A stretch of DNA of 64,000 nucleotides from Branchiostoma floridae (GCF_000003815.2 NC_049985.1:17207733-17271732); one strand, 5' to 3'; positions 22,505 to 35,100 are shown, counted from the first letter of the stretch. Notes: a model not told the origin generated them from the letters alone. Numbers and translations: made by a program.

Positions 22505-23154
22505 TGCGGTGCCATGAGCGATGTCCCATAGGCGCTCCGCCTGCTGTTGTTATCTCTGTGTAAAGTGGAAGAGACCAATGTTCTATTCTCTGTCTCAGTG
22601 TCTGGCCGTTTGCAAATCTATAGACCCATGTATGATGTGCTGTATGCGCTCCTCCCGGATCGAGACGGGGGCAGCTATAGGTATCTCTGTTTACAGTGCA
22701 AGAGACCCATGCTTTGTTTCCTGCCCACAGTGGTCAGACCTGGACATGTGCGGTGTCCAGTAGGCGCTCCTCCCGGGTGGAGACGGGGGCAGCTATAGGT
22801 ATCTCTGTTTACAGTGTAAGAGACCCATGTTCTGTTCCCTGCCCGCAGTGATCAGACCTACGGACCCATGAGCGATGACCAGTAGGCGCTCTTCCCGGAT
22901 CGAGACGGGGGCAGCTATAAATATCTCTGTACACAGTGTAAAACAATAATGTTCTGTTTCCGGTCTACAGTGACCGGCCGTTTGCAGACCCATGGACCCA
23001 TGTGCGATGTGCTGTACATAGTTATCTCTGTGTTAAGTGTAAAAGACCAATCAATGTTCTGTTCTCTGTCTACAGTGACCGGCTGTTTGCAGACCTGCGG
23101 ACCAATGTGCGATGTCCAGTAGGCGCTCCTCCCAGTTCGAGACGGGGGCAGCTA
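22505..23154 (+). repeat. Acceptor-side array upstream of an exon
   Basis: Five to six copies of a roughly 120-150 bp unit. Each unit has TACAGTGACCGG (or a variant), then GATGTCCAGTAGGCGCTCCT, then GAGACGGGGGCAGCTATAG. In the internal copies GCTATAG is followed by GTATCTCTG. In the last copy it runs straight into the coding exon that starts near 23155. The units contain many CAG acceptor candidates and GTAT donors. Confidence 0.8.
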
Positions 23155-24837
23155 TAGTTCTCATGGTGAACGGCATCACGGGCAGCGTCCGGGAGACCAC
23201 CATGAACGACCTGCGGCTGGACTACGGGCTTCGCGTGTTGGAGCCGGGGGCCGAGCGGCCTGACAGCGGGCAGGGGTCGGACAGCGGCCCGCCCAGCCCG
23301 CGCCTACCGCCCGGTGCTCACGGGGACATCGACGAGGCGATTTCTCCGCTGCAACTGTCACATGTACAGGCTGTATTATTTATTTATCAATTTTATTTCT
23401 TGGTTTTGCTACGACGATTCATTGTGTATATCAAATATGATTTACTATTATGATATATTGTATCATCTATAATTTACTTCCATATCAATGTTTCTTAATA
23501 TTTAGTTTTGTATCCCATGGTTGGCCACTATGACCTTGTAAATCAGTCACATGTCAGAAGGGACACTCCGCCTGTCTCCAAGATCAATGGCTGAATAAAC
23601 TAAGGACGGCAGCCTGGCTATGCGCGGTGCCACTGACTCCCGGCCGTGCTGTTTTTTGTTGTATTACTTGATGTCATTTGTGATATGATTTTATATCTTT
23701 TGTCGTATGGTTTGATGTTTTAACGAGTAACAACACCAAAGGCACCACCCGCAGGACAGCCGCCTGGCGGTGCGTAGCGGCACGGCACCGCTGACCCCGT
23801 GGCCTGAGAAGGACCCGGAGCCGGGCCCACACGTCCGGAGCGACTGGAGACCCGGCGCCTGGAACTGGGTCGGGTACGCGGCGGGTTCACGGGCCCAACC
23901 AGCAGCGGGACCGCAGCCCCAACCGCTGGCAATACAGGCGGCAGAGCTGCAGGCTCAACCAATTGAAGTACAGGTTCAAAATTTAACTTTCAAAATGTGT
24001 TATTTTGGATATTGTAGAGACACTAAATTGTACTTGGGTATGTTTTCAATTTTCTATCTCTATCCTAATATCGAAAAAAACTTTTACGACTTTCTAGGCA
24101 GCAGATTCGAGACCGTACCCGATGGCAGGTCCGAAATCATCGGGACTGCAAAAAGCCACTGGGCTGAGACCTGGGGAAATGCTCGTGCCGACACACGGGG
24201 CTCCGGTCTACCGCACGGTACGTTACACATACGCACACGCACGGGGCTCCGATCTACTGCACGGTACGTTACACGTACGCACACGCACGCACGGGGCTTC
24301 GGTCTACCGCACGGTACGTTACACGTACGCACACGCACACACGGGGCTCCGATCTACTGCACGGTACGTTACACGTACGCACACGCACGCACGGGGCTCC
24401 GGTCTACCGCACGGTACGTTACAAGTAAGCACACGCACGGTCTCAGATCTACCGTACGGTACGTTACACGTACGCACACGCACATACGGGGCTCTCATCT
24501 ACCGCACGGTACGTTATAAGTACGCACACGCACGCACGGGGCTCCGATCTACCGCGAGGTACGTTACATGTTCGCACACGCACGGGGCTCCGATCTACCG
24601 CACGGTACGTTACATGTACGCACACGCACGCACGGGGCTCCGATCTACTGCACGATACGTTACACGTACGCACACGCACGCACGCACGCACGGGGCTCCG
24701 ATCTACCGCGAGGTACGTTACATGTTCGCACACGCACGGGGCTCCGATCTACCGCGATGTACGTTACATGTTCGCAGGTGTCCTTTAACAAGAAAATCCC
24801 AGTCTGCCATACCTTCCACTGTACTGGAGAACCTTAA
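23155..24837 (+). CDS. Unrecognised proline-rich protein, C-terminal four exons
   Basis: Phase-0 exons about 23155-23363, 23755-23973, 24098-24217 and 24778-24837 (TAA) join with GT/AG borders. The 5' limit is uncertain. An ATG at 23166 could start the protein, or an upstream exon may exist, since the frame is open back to 23091. Visible content: VRETTMNDLRLDYGLRVLEP, a Gly/Ser/Pro linker, a Trp-rich patch (WRPGAWNWVGY), a Gln/Pro/Ala-rich stretch, and a short Cys-containing end (PVCHTFHCTGEP). No signal peptide, membrane helix or known domain was seen. Whether it belongs with the membrane protein gene ending at 21708 is unclear; that gene has its own stop. Confidence 0.5.
24183..24777 (+). 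repeat. Donor-anchored minisatellite in the last intron
   Basis: About twelve units of 40-50 bp. The unit is CACGGGGCTCCGATCTACCG then CACGGTACGTTACACGTACGCACACG. The first unit contains the 3' end of the coding exon (coding THGAPVYRT, ending at 24217) and its GTACGT donor. The array fills the intron up to the last acceptor (TTCGCAG at 24777). Confidence 0.9.
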
Positions 24838-25055
24838 GTACTAAAAACAAATGAAACTTACACTCAGGTATTGAGCAGCTTTTACTGTACAGCCTTCACA
24901 CTGATCTTCGGATACGAAGAAGCAGCCATCGCCATAACTGTACAAACTGGTTTGTTACTTATGCGGAGTTAGGTGATACGCTCTCCTACTTGCGTCTGTG
25001 ATACTTACATTCTTCTTCCCACCTTAAGAAGAATCGCGAGACGAATCTATCCAAG

Positions 25056-27426
25056 ATGGTGAATCTGCTCGGCATCGGTGTGCTGCTAGCATTCATGATG
25101 TCCGGAGTCGCCTTCGCCATGATGTGTGAGTACGAGACACTTTCACTTTCTCCGTGACGCGTGAGTACGAGACACTTTCACTTTCTCCATAATGTGTGAG
25201 CACGAGACACTTTCACTTTCGCCATAATGTGAGTACGAGACACTTTCACTTTTGCCATGATGTGTGAGCACGAGACACTTTCACTTTCTCCATAATGTGT
25301 GAGCACGAGGCACTTTCACTTTTGCCATGATGTGTGAGTACGAGACACTTTCACTTTCTCCATAATGTGTGAGCACGAGGCACTTTCACTTTCGCCATGA
25401 TCTGTGAGTACGCCTGAGACACTTTCACTTTCTTCGTGATGTGTGAGTACGAGTCACTTACGTCGAGACACTTTCACTTTCTCCGTGACGTGTGAGTACA
25501 AGACACTTTCACTTTCGCCATAATGTGTGAGTACGAGACACTTTCCTAATAATGTACGCCCGAGACACCTTTACTTTCTCCGTGATGTGTGAGTACGCCT
25601 GAGACATTTTCTCTTCCTCCATCATGTGTAAATGCACCCGGGATAATTTTGCTTTCTCCGTAATGTTAGAGTACGCCTGAGACACTTTCCCCTTTCTTCA
25701 TGATGTGTGAGTACACCCGAGACACTTTTACTTTCGCCATAATATGTGAGTGTACCCGAAACACTCTCTCTTTCGCCATAATGTGTGAATACGCTCGAGA
25801 CACTTTCACTTTCTCTGTGATGTGTGAATACGTCAGAGACACTTTTACTTTTACACTTATGTTTGACTTCTTATGTTATTTGGTTCTTTGTAATTTTGTA
25901 TGGATTCCTGGAAGAGGTAGGAACTTTTACTTGCTATTTGTAAAGAATAATCGAAATAAACAAACATGTTACTCAATGTCCGCAGTGCAGTGATTGAACG
26001 CTGATCTGAATGTTGTTATTATTTATTGTTCTCAATGTTTTATGTGTTTCTCAGTTGTGAACTTCCCCGTGGCGTGGCCCGGTTTGACCTCAGCAGTGGG
26101 GAAAGGTGAGGCAACATTTCCAGCTCTAAGCTTAATCGTCTGCCGTGTGGATTTTACTTGGAATAAGAGTATTGAGGATACATGTTCAGTCGGTTGATAA
26201 TATCACGAAAGAAAAAGACTTTAATCTGGTAGTGATAGTACCCCCCCTAACTACACCACCCCCCTCCCCTCAGATTTTGTGAAGGTGGCGACGCCCAGCA
26301 GTCTCCGTCTGCAGTGGGACCGCGTCGGAGGGGGGAACGACGCTGAAGGGTACAGCCTTTACATCTGGGACCTGCCCTTACTCTCAGAGGTCACCCTCCC
26401 TCCGGTAGACGTGGGCAACGCCAGTGAGGAGATTGCCGACTTTGGGGGACTTCAGACGCGCTCCACGTACAAGGTAAGGACAGTATCGGTTAAACTCTGA
26501 ATCATCACGACCGCATGCAGCACTTGGCCATATTCTGAGAAGGATAACGTACTTTCAAACCTCCTTAGCCCTTTAAGGACTGGACAGATTCCACACTTAA
26601 AGACGCCTTGGGTCGACTTAAAGTGTGAACATCGGGCCCATGTCTGTCCGCCATGTTTCGGTACCTCTGGGAAAGTGTGAGCCTGGTAAAATCTTTACTG
26701 CGTGGGAACCATCTAGATTTGCATTTATTACAATCGCTGAATATGTGCTGATAAAAAGTGTTATGTTTACTCCAGGTGGAAATCTACACGAAATCGCTAG
26801 GTGGCGGTGTTTTCTCGCAGCTGCTGTACGGAGGTACCTACACGACAGGAGTCGGCGAGACGAGGATCGGCGTGAACGTGTCGGCTGTGTACCGCGGGGC
26901 CGTGCCGCCTCCATATACGGTCACGGTACGGCGGGACGGGGGCGCCACAGGCAGACTGTACAAGGTGTGGGCTTTATTTGTACAGGCTGTACCAATAAAC
27001 TAAAGGCCCATAACGTGCCGGCTGTGTACCGCGGCGCGGTGCCGCCTCCGTATACGGTAACCGTACGGCGGGACGGCGGCTCCACCGGGAGGCTGTACAA
27101 GGTTTAAAGACTAAGTTATATCAAAGGTTGAGAAAGAATAATGGGGAGAGACAATGAGAAGGACAGCCACTATAGACATGGGGGGGGGGGGGGGAGAGTT
27201 AGAATGTTGGCATTGCTAAGTCACGATGAATTCCCGTGTCCTACCTATCAAGTACCCACGTCTATCCCCATAGGTCTCGCCAGCGCAGTTGGGGACCAGT
27301 CAGGCTGAGTACGAGGTGACGGGGCTGGAGCCGGGCCGGCCGTACCGGGTGGAGGTCTGGGCGGTCCGTGCGGACGGGGAGGAACGGCTGGCATACCTCT
27401 TCATGACGAGCACATCCAGCCAATGA
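25056..27426 (+). CDS. Secreted protein with two fibronectin type III-like domains
   Basis: Five exons: 25056-25125, 26055-26105, 26274-26473, 26776-26964 and 27274-27426 (TGA). All are GT/AG and phase-consistent, giving 663 bp = 220 aa. Exon 1 is a signal peptide (MVNLLGIGVLLAFMMSGVAFA). Residues about 40-125 fit FN3: SSLRLQWDRV, EGYSLYIWD, LQTRSTYKVEIYTKSLGG. Residues about 130-218 form a second FN3-like unit: VNVSAVYRG, YTVTVRRDGG, TGLEPGRPYRVEVWAV. FN3 proteins act in adhesion and recognition outside the cell; no catalytic domain is seen. Three of its five exon 3' ends (exons 1, 4 and 5) have been duplicated into tandem repeats. Confidence 0.8.
25112..25860 (+). repeat. Donor-anchored minisatellite in intron 1 of the FN3 gene
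   Basis: About eighteen units of 33-50 bp made of TTCGCCATGATGTGTGAGTACGAGACACTTTCACT and variants. The first unit is the end of the signal-peptide exon (coding AFAMM, ending at 25125) plus GTGAGT. GTGAGT or a one-base variant is kept in almost every unit, so a long ladder of 5' splice site copies exists. Confidence 0.92.
27012..27101 (+). repeat. Duplicated 3' half of FN3 exon 4 with donor
   Basis: A second copy of about 90 bp of exon 4 (coding VYRGAVPPPYTVTVRRDGG and ending LYK) followed by GTTTAA, 137 bp after the real exon end at 26964. The differences are almost all at synonymous positions. No acceptor with matching phase is obvious, so this looks like a recent non-coding duplicate or a cryptic exon. 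Confidence 0.8.
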
Positions 27427-27858
27427 CTGGCCTCTCTCTTCATGGCGAGCACATCCAGCCAATGACTGGCCTCTCTCTTCATGGCGAGCACATCCAGCCA
27501 ATGACTGGTCTCTCTCTTCATGACGAGCACATCCAGCCAATGACTGGCCTCTCTCTTCATGGCGAGCACATCCAGCCAATGACTGGCCTCTCTCTTCATG
27601 ACGAGCACATCCAGCCAATGACTGGCCTCTCTCTTCATGGCGAGCACATCCAGCCAATGACTGGTCTCTCTCTTCATGGCGAGCACATCCAGCCAATGAC
27701 TGGCCTCTCTCTTCATGGCGAGCACATCCAGCCAATGACTGGCCTCTCTCTTCATGACGAGCACATCCAGCCAATGACTGGCCTCTCTCTTCATGGCGAG
27801 CACATCCAGCCAATGACTGGCCTCTCTCTTCATGGCGAGCACATCCAGCCAATGACTG
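27397..27858 (+). repeat. 39-bp repeat starting in the last FN3 exon
   Basis: Twelve units of 39 bp containing TCTTCATGGCGAGCACATCC and AGCCAATGACTGGCC. The first unit is the coding end with the stop codon (AGC CAA TGA), so the stop is repeated in each unit. Because 39 is a multiple of three, other frames stay open throughout on both strands. The rest of the array would be 3' UTR or intergenic. Confidence 0.92.
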
Positions 27859-27932
27859 ACCATATATTTAAGGATAGCATAGAAGTCTCAATACCTTCCG
27901 TTGCAATAGACCGATTGGGGGACAAAAGGTAC

Positions 27933-28809
27933 TGTGGCAAATAGACTTTAGTATTTCTCGTCCAGGTGGTAAACGGACTTTTAGGAGTCTCACTCTCCTC
28001 GCTCTTGTACTGGAGCGACCTAAAGTCTAAACTAGGGAGGATTTGGCGCAAACACTTTCTCAACTCTCACCGTAACATCAAGGCTCGAAACAAGGTGGTT
28101 TTCCAAGTTTACATTCTCTTTATTCGGAACTCCGTACGATGTGTAACATTGCTCAACATCAAAGGCACGACAGAATACAACTGAGCATCAAGGCATGGCA
28201 CAAACACAATACACATTATCAATCTTAAACCTGGGATCTCTAACGAAGGGGACCCTCCCAAAACAAAGCGAATTTAGTCAAAACAAAGCGAATTTAGTTA
28301 CAACAGCGCACATCAGAAGATAGAACCGGCAACTCTTACCAAAGTGGTCAGTAGCTTGGAAGAGATGAACCGACGCTGTCTGAGATAGACAGCAAACGCG
28401 AAGTACACTAGTTATTTTAACGGATGAGCCAGAATGTGCAGACCGCCTCAGAAGAGCTCTCGGTGCCGCCCGACCGCCCGCCCAGAGGGCGGGCGATCCG
28501 ACGGAGCCAAACGTCTGGAGAAGGTCTTCGGGAAAGAGTCGAATCAGAAGAGAGAGAAGACAGCGAGGAACCCTACTTTTTAGCTCCAAGCTAGCATCTA
28601 ATTTAGGAGGAAGCCAAACAGAATGTGTCATGATTGGACAGGAGTTTAGGTTGAGGGCGGAGACACGCTGACTCATTTACATGTGTGACGTCATACAAGG
28701 AAGAAACTTTATGTAACGATCAGGGGGAGTTCCGTTAAATACGGGGGAAGCTCCACCCAGGGGCGATTCACTAACTAAAGGTAATGGGCTTAAAGTAATG
28801 TCTGCTACA
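27933..28809 (-). repeat. 3' LTR
   Basis: On the plus strand it starts TGTGGCAAATAGAC and ends GTCTGCTACA, giving TG...CA termini and the short inverted ends TGTGGC/TGTAGC. It is near-identical over its full length to 44665-45550, with scattered substitutions and small indels. Confidence 0.93.
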
Positions 28810-28824
28810 TCATCCCGCCCCTAC
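28810..28824 (-). other. Polypurine tract of the LTR element
   Basis: Directly before the 3' LTR, the minus strand reads TAGGGGCGGGATGA. This is purine-rich and in the expected place for plus-strand DNA priming. Confidence 0.6.
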
Positions 28825-31800
28825 GGCCAATGATGCGTCCCTGCATCATACAACGTAACACCACAAAAACAATGTCGCAACACGTAGGACTACCAAGAAG
28901 AATGTCGTTATACAGAAAACCATAAGTAAAATTAGTACAAAAATAAAACTATTGATAATGTCGACGTTGTACAGAGGTAGTAAAACATTGGGAACGGCAA
29001 CTGTAGTGGGCGGTCCCCACTGCATGGTCAGCGAACCATTACAGAACCAGTAGAGGTAAGACAAAAGTACATCATCTTTGAAGTTCAGCGGAATACAGAG
29101 TGTGGCAGGTAGTTAAAAAAATGACTTAGTGGGCGGTTCCCACATGTGGTACAAAAGGCAATTAATGGGGTTAAGAAAAGAAAAGAAAACAACTTAACTA
29201 GAACAATTGGGATCTCATTAACTAAACAGTGAACAAAAAGTACACAGGTGGCTAGTTGTCTACGTTGGAACAGAAAACAGACTACGAAACGTCTCCATAG
29301 CGGAGACCAAGGTAAAAGCCAGTAGGCAAATGACCTTGACCTACAATATTTACAATGTGGGAGAAGATGTTGTGACCCACAAAGATTTTGAAAAGAAACA
29401 TTACCGAAAACATCGTGTTGTTTTATAAAAGGGGAAAAAGTTTTGGTGGCATTTTAAACGCATTTCAGTGTGTCCAAAGGGAATTCGAAAACGATATATA
29501 GTTGTTCGGGATAAGAAAGTCGGTGAGATAAAGAAAGAAGGAAAAATTTGGAGTGTCGTTAACCACTTTTCTTCATAGCCAAACGGAAAATAGGAAAATT
29601 GGTGTCCGCTTAAACATGAAACAAAACGGGCTGTTTGATCACAGTGTGCATGGAACATACCTAACATAATAAAACACATGAAAAAGAATGCATTGAATGT
29701 TGTGAACGTGACCACAGGTAGTGCAGAGCAGAGGTGACGTTGGTTTTGGTCAACCTTGGGGCAGGTAGAAACACAGGGTTGGACCCCAGGGGGTCACCAA
29801 GTGCGAGCCAGGACGGAGGAGGCAAAGACCCCACAGTTTCTCACTGACCTTGTGCAAATAAAACGACCATCGTCCTAGCGCTTCCTCAAAAGTTACACAA
29901 AGTCGAATAGGAGGCTGGGAAGCCAAAAGAGAAAAGAATATAAACTTATTTACAGCATATAAAAGAAACAGTTCGACTTTCAGATCAATTTGAAAAGAGA
30001 AATAAAATTTGAAATGGAAGGACACTGGACCTATGATTTAGATCCGGGGAACAATGATGATTTCATTGATCCTCAAATAGACAAGACATTGGGTCAAATA
30101 AAGGAAAACGGACCCGGGAAGCAATGACAAGGCCATTGCTTCTCAAACATAAAAACGATTGCTGGGACCTTGGCCTTTACGGAGCCAGTCAATCAAAAGA
30201 AAGAAATCTGACAATTGCAGAATCATAAACATTAAACATAAAAAGTGACCTCTCACAGGGGGGAAGGGGGAGGGAATAGAAAAACCCTGGAGATTCACCC
30301 CGGGTGTCCCAAGACTACTCAGCCCCCTGAGAACTGAATGGCACATCGGCTTCGCGCCACATTCGCAGTGGAAGGCCTTGTAACGGGAAAGTAGGTACCG
30401 AGACACGTCGAACTGCGTCAAGCCGCCATCACTCATTATCTGTAACCGTCTACTTAGATCGTTCGGTAGCACAAAGGAAGTCAGGACTTGACGCATGCCT
30501 GATGTCCACACGGGGTTGGCGTTCACCACAGGCAGGAAACACACAACAGGCAGGTGGTAGAGGTCAGGTGGGGGCGTTGACGTCGGTGGACGTGTTGACT
30601 GGCAGCAGCGAGGTGACTGTCACAACGGTGTGTAGGCAGGCTGTTCACGTCAGGTATCACGTGACGGTGTTGCAGTCGGGCACGGACGCGACGGCGCAGT
30701 CCCAGCACGCGGATGGCAGAGTCGCACAATGACGTCGGGATTGACGGAGGACTGGTGCCGGCGTGGCGGAGTGGGGGTGATGACGCGCCCAGCGTTGACG
30801 TGATGTAGGGACGGCAAGGTGGTCTTGATGGCAACGTGTCGTTGGAGGGCACCAGGCGATGGAATGGCCGTTGGTGGAACAGGTGTGCGGCCGGCGTGGC
30901 GTAGCTGACGGTGATTTAGCACCCTGGTGTCTGGCATGTCGTCGTTGAGACAACATGGGGACGTATGGCGTGATGGTGTGACGTAGTGTGGGCGGCGTCG
31001 CCGTCGAGGTCCAGGTGACGTCCTGACGTCTGGTTTGACGGAGGACGACATGGTGAAGCTGGTGCGCTGACAACGGTGTGATTAGCCGGGTGTGATGACG
31101 TACCTGTTCATGGGCTTGGGTGCAGACACGGAGCTGAACAGTCTGTATGGTGTGACATGATGACGAAGGTTGTACTGCTGGAGTCCACCCGAAGAATTGT
31201 GTGCTGAAGCAGGACGGCTACCGAGAATGAGTGACTTTGGCGTCGCATCGGGATGGCCCTGTGCTAACCCAAGGGACCACTGACTAATAGCGGAGGGGCT
31301 CTAACGTGCACGAAGGCCGAGCAGAAATGGAAACCCTCTTTTCCGTATTTAGACAGGCGCGGAAACAGTGACGCCAGTAGTCGCACAGACTACCAATGTA
31401 ATTACTTTGCCCAGCTTCGACAAAGACCCTTTATTTTGGATGGACGCGGGATTAAAGACGTCCGGCTTCTACTCACGTTTTGGTCGCCCACCTATAATGG
31501 TACATCCAAAGGACACTAGAACAGATGAACATTTCAAAATAAGATAAATTTGAGAGAGCGGAAGGGAACGGTATGCACATTAAAGGTCACGATTGAGAAC
31601 TGCCGGACAAAAACACCAACGGAACCAGGCTCGACTCGGCCACCGGTAAGGTGCCCAAACGTTGTTCCACCTGAGAAAAAAAATTACTGCACGGGGTGGT
31701 CGCCACAATCACAACAACAATACAAGTACATAAAACACAAACAAAATGCAAATACATGTCAATAAGGCACAATGGGTACAAAATTACAGTGTCTTTGGCA

Positions 31801-32181
31801 AAGAGTTCAAAATGTCCGTTTGAAAGTTGTCGTGGCTGCATGAAGAAGACGAACAGGATACTCCGTTGTCATGCACAGGATCCGGCGCCGACACTGACCC
31901 GAAGCGGATTATCGAAGATGAGTCACGTTCAAATGTCCGACATGACCCATGAATTGGTACGTTAGCACAATCTTAAGTCCGATGACAGTACCGTTACACA
32001 GGGGAACTTCGGAATGTTGCGGTCAAACAACGCGAGACGGAAGACACTCACAAATGTCCGGTGTGTCAAACTTGACGGCGACAGCACGTAACAGGTTGGG
32101 AATGGAGGTGATGCAAACATACTTAAGTCCGAAGTTGCACACCTGTTAACCCCTCGACTGGCATAACAAATGTCCGAACGC
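28825..32181 (-). other. Trailer region of the LTR element, non-coding
   Basis: 3.4 kb between the pol stop and the polypurine tract. Only short unconvincing frames are present. I looked for a third long ORF (env-like) and found none. The plus-strand word AAATGTCCG recurs several times between 31800 and 32180. Confidence 0.6.
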
Positions 32182-35100
32182 TCAGTCAGTTATGGTATCG
32201 TTATCGCTGTCGTCGCCGAACGCGTCAGCTGGAAAGACGAAGTCGGTCAAGTACTTAGGGAGTCTAACGGGTCGCGACGGGCGTGTGCGGCGAGCGGTTG
32301 TCAACGCGACGGGATCAGGGCACGGCGATGGAACTGGCGGCTCGGGAACTGATGACGAATCAGGAACCAGGGACTCAGGATTCGATGACATCACGGCAGG
32401 GTCAGGAATACCCGGGTGCTTAGGATCTGATGACATCAGGACTGGACCAGGAACCGTCGGTGCGTCAACAGGCGGTGGTGTGTTGTCGGGCCCAGGAACT
32501 GATGCTGACTCAGGGCTGGCTGACGTCACCGGCCGGTCAGGGGTGGGCGTTGACGTTGCCGCTGGCCCAGGTGTAGATGACGTCACTGCCGTGTTTCTGG
32601 GAGACGTCGGCTCGGCGTCGTTCGTCGTCGCTGGAGGCCTCAACCCAGATGAAGTTGTGGACGGCGATGAGCGTGGGACCTGTATTATAGGGGGAGAAGG
32701 AAGAACGGGATCTTCTCCCGGGTTATCGGCACCGGCGCCAGGCGCGGGCCGGTTCCTGGTTTGACGTCGGCGTCGGCGGCGGCGGGGCGGCGCAAAATCT
32801 GGGTCTTGAACCTGAGGGAGGAAGGGTTTTAAATGTTCGAAATGTGACGTCACTTCCTCCCGCTGTCCCCGGTTCTTCCTAAGTCGGTATGCAGAGTCAC
32901 CTATTCTGGCCAGGATGGTATATGGCCCATCAAATTTCCTGGCCAGTTTGCGAGATAATCCTCGACGAACAAAATGTTTCAGCCGGAGAACTTGGTCTCC
33001 AACTTCATAAGGGTCCCCATGAACCTTCTTGTCAAAAAGTTCTTTCTGACGAGCTTGCGCTGTTGTAGTGTGTTCTTGTACCAAACAGAATATTTCGGGG
33101 AATCTCTTGTTCAAATCGGACACGTATTCTGAAATTGGTAGGGAAGGGAGGGGCGCCCCCGTTAAAAGCTGGGATGGCAGTCTGGCCTCCCGACCGTGCA
33201 TAAGATAGAAAGGAGTAAATCCGGTACTTGCGTGAACACTAGTATTGTAAGCAAACTTGACAGTGGGGAGGTGTTCATCCCAGTCATTTTGGCGAGAATT
33301 ACTGTAGGCTCGTAAAATCGCACCTAGAGTTCTGTTGAATCTTTCCACGAGACCGTCGGATTGTGGATGATGACTTACAGTCATTGTTTTGTGGATCTTA
33401 AGAAGTTCGCACAATCTCTGAACAACTACCGCGTCAAAAGTCCGCCCCCGGTCACTGTGTAGAGACTGAGGGGGGCCATGAACGCAGACCCATCCTTTAA
33501 AAAATGATTCTGCGGCGACCTTGGCGGTGGCATCTGGGAGCGGGAAAATTTCTACCCACTTGGTATAATAGTCCGAGATAACCAGCGCGTGTCGGTTACC
33601 CTGTCTAGACTTCGGGAGGGGACCAACAAGGTCCATAGCCACACGCTCGTTAGGAAAACCAACTACTGATGGATGGAGTGGTGCCCGAGGTCTCTGTTGG
33701 CCTAATTTGGTCCGCTGACAGACAAGGCAACCTTTCACATATGCAATGACGTCAGACGACAAAGTAGGCCAGTGAAAAGCACTCTTGATCTTATCCCGGG
33801 TCTTACCAATACCTAGGTGACCCGCTAGGGGGTCATCGTGGTGCATGCGCAAGACGAGTTGTTTCAAAGATTGGGGAACCAACAATTGGTGAAGAGGAGG
33901 TAGGCCGTTTGGGCGTACCCATTTACGATATAACACATTATTCACAAAGACAAGGTTATCCCAGTCAGCGTAGAGAGCACGCTGGGCTCGCGTTAGACGT
34001 TGCCAGGCGGCGCCCGTAGGGACGACGTCATGCGCTTTGTCAGCCACAAGTTGCTTTAAAACTGGGTCAGTCTGTTGTTGCGCTGCAACGTCGGCCGGCG
34101 CGCAAACGGGCAGGGGTAGGGGGGGGTCTAGGGTCTGAATAATGTTAATAACAGCAGTAGCTTCGGAGGTTTCCTCCTTTTCAAGGCCACATTGTGGGCA
34201 CGGAGGTCTGCTTAAAACGTCAGCATTAGTGTGTTTATCGCCTGGTCGGTGTTCGGCGCGAAAATCGTAAGGAGATAGCCGCAAGATCCAACGAGAAAAT
34301 TGGCCGGGGGGATTTCTCATCGTGGTGAGATACTTAAGGGCGGTGTTATCAGTTCGTAGTAAGAACTGTTTGGGTCCCAACAGGTAGCATTCGTGTTTAG
34401 TAATAACTTCGACAGCGGCGAGCATCTCGCGACGATGAACACAATACTTTTGCTCCGCAGGAGAGAGCGATCGACTATAATATAAAATGACGCGCTCAAG
34501 ACCGTCTTGCTCTTGACTTATTACACCACCTATCCCTACATCAGAAGCATCCGTATCTACAATGAATGGGAGATCAAAATTTGGATACCCCAGCACTGGG
34601 GCTGTTGTAAGAGCTGTTTTGAGGGTTTCGAACGCGTCGGCGCACTCCTGGGACCAAACAAATTTAGCATTTTTACGCGTCAAAGCAGTTAGAGGCTTGG
34701 CAATGAAGGAAAAATCACGAATAAAGCGTCTGTAGTAGTTTGCCAAGCCTAGGAATTGCTGGACATGTTTCACAGTCCTGGGAACCGGCCAATTAGCTAC
34801 TGCTTGAACTTTGGCTGGATCTGTACGGACACCCTCTCCCGAAATCACGTGCCCTAGAAACTCTACTTCTAACTGCAAAAATTTACACTTCTCAGGGTTC
34901 AGACTTAGGTTAGCATCCCGGAACCGTTGAAACACGGCTCTAAGGCCTAACAGGTGATCGGACAGGCCATGCCTGGAATGTACAATAACGTCATCTAAGT
35001 AGGCTAAGCATGTATTTGGTTGTAACCCGCGCAAAACCGTCTCCATTAAACGGGCAAAACTGCTAGGCGCCGTGGCAAGCCCGAACGGCATCGAGTTGTA

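Noticed and set aside
24122-24844. Plus frame of 240 codons with repeated THGAPVYRTVRYTYAHA
   Set aside because: Only the first 32 codons belong to a real exon; the rest reads through the donor-anchored intron array.
27262-27944. Long frames on both strands through the 39-bp array
   Set aside because: Unit length divisible by three keeps frames open; the FN3 gene has its stop in the first unit.
28278-28676. Minus frame of 132 codons repeated at 45154-45417
   Set aside because: Lies inside the LTRs; broken in the second copy.
32192-32764. Plus frame of 190 codons, Gly/Asp-rich
   Set aside because: Antisense of the Pro/Ser-rich tail of pol.
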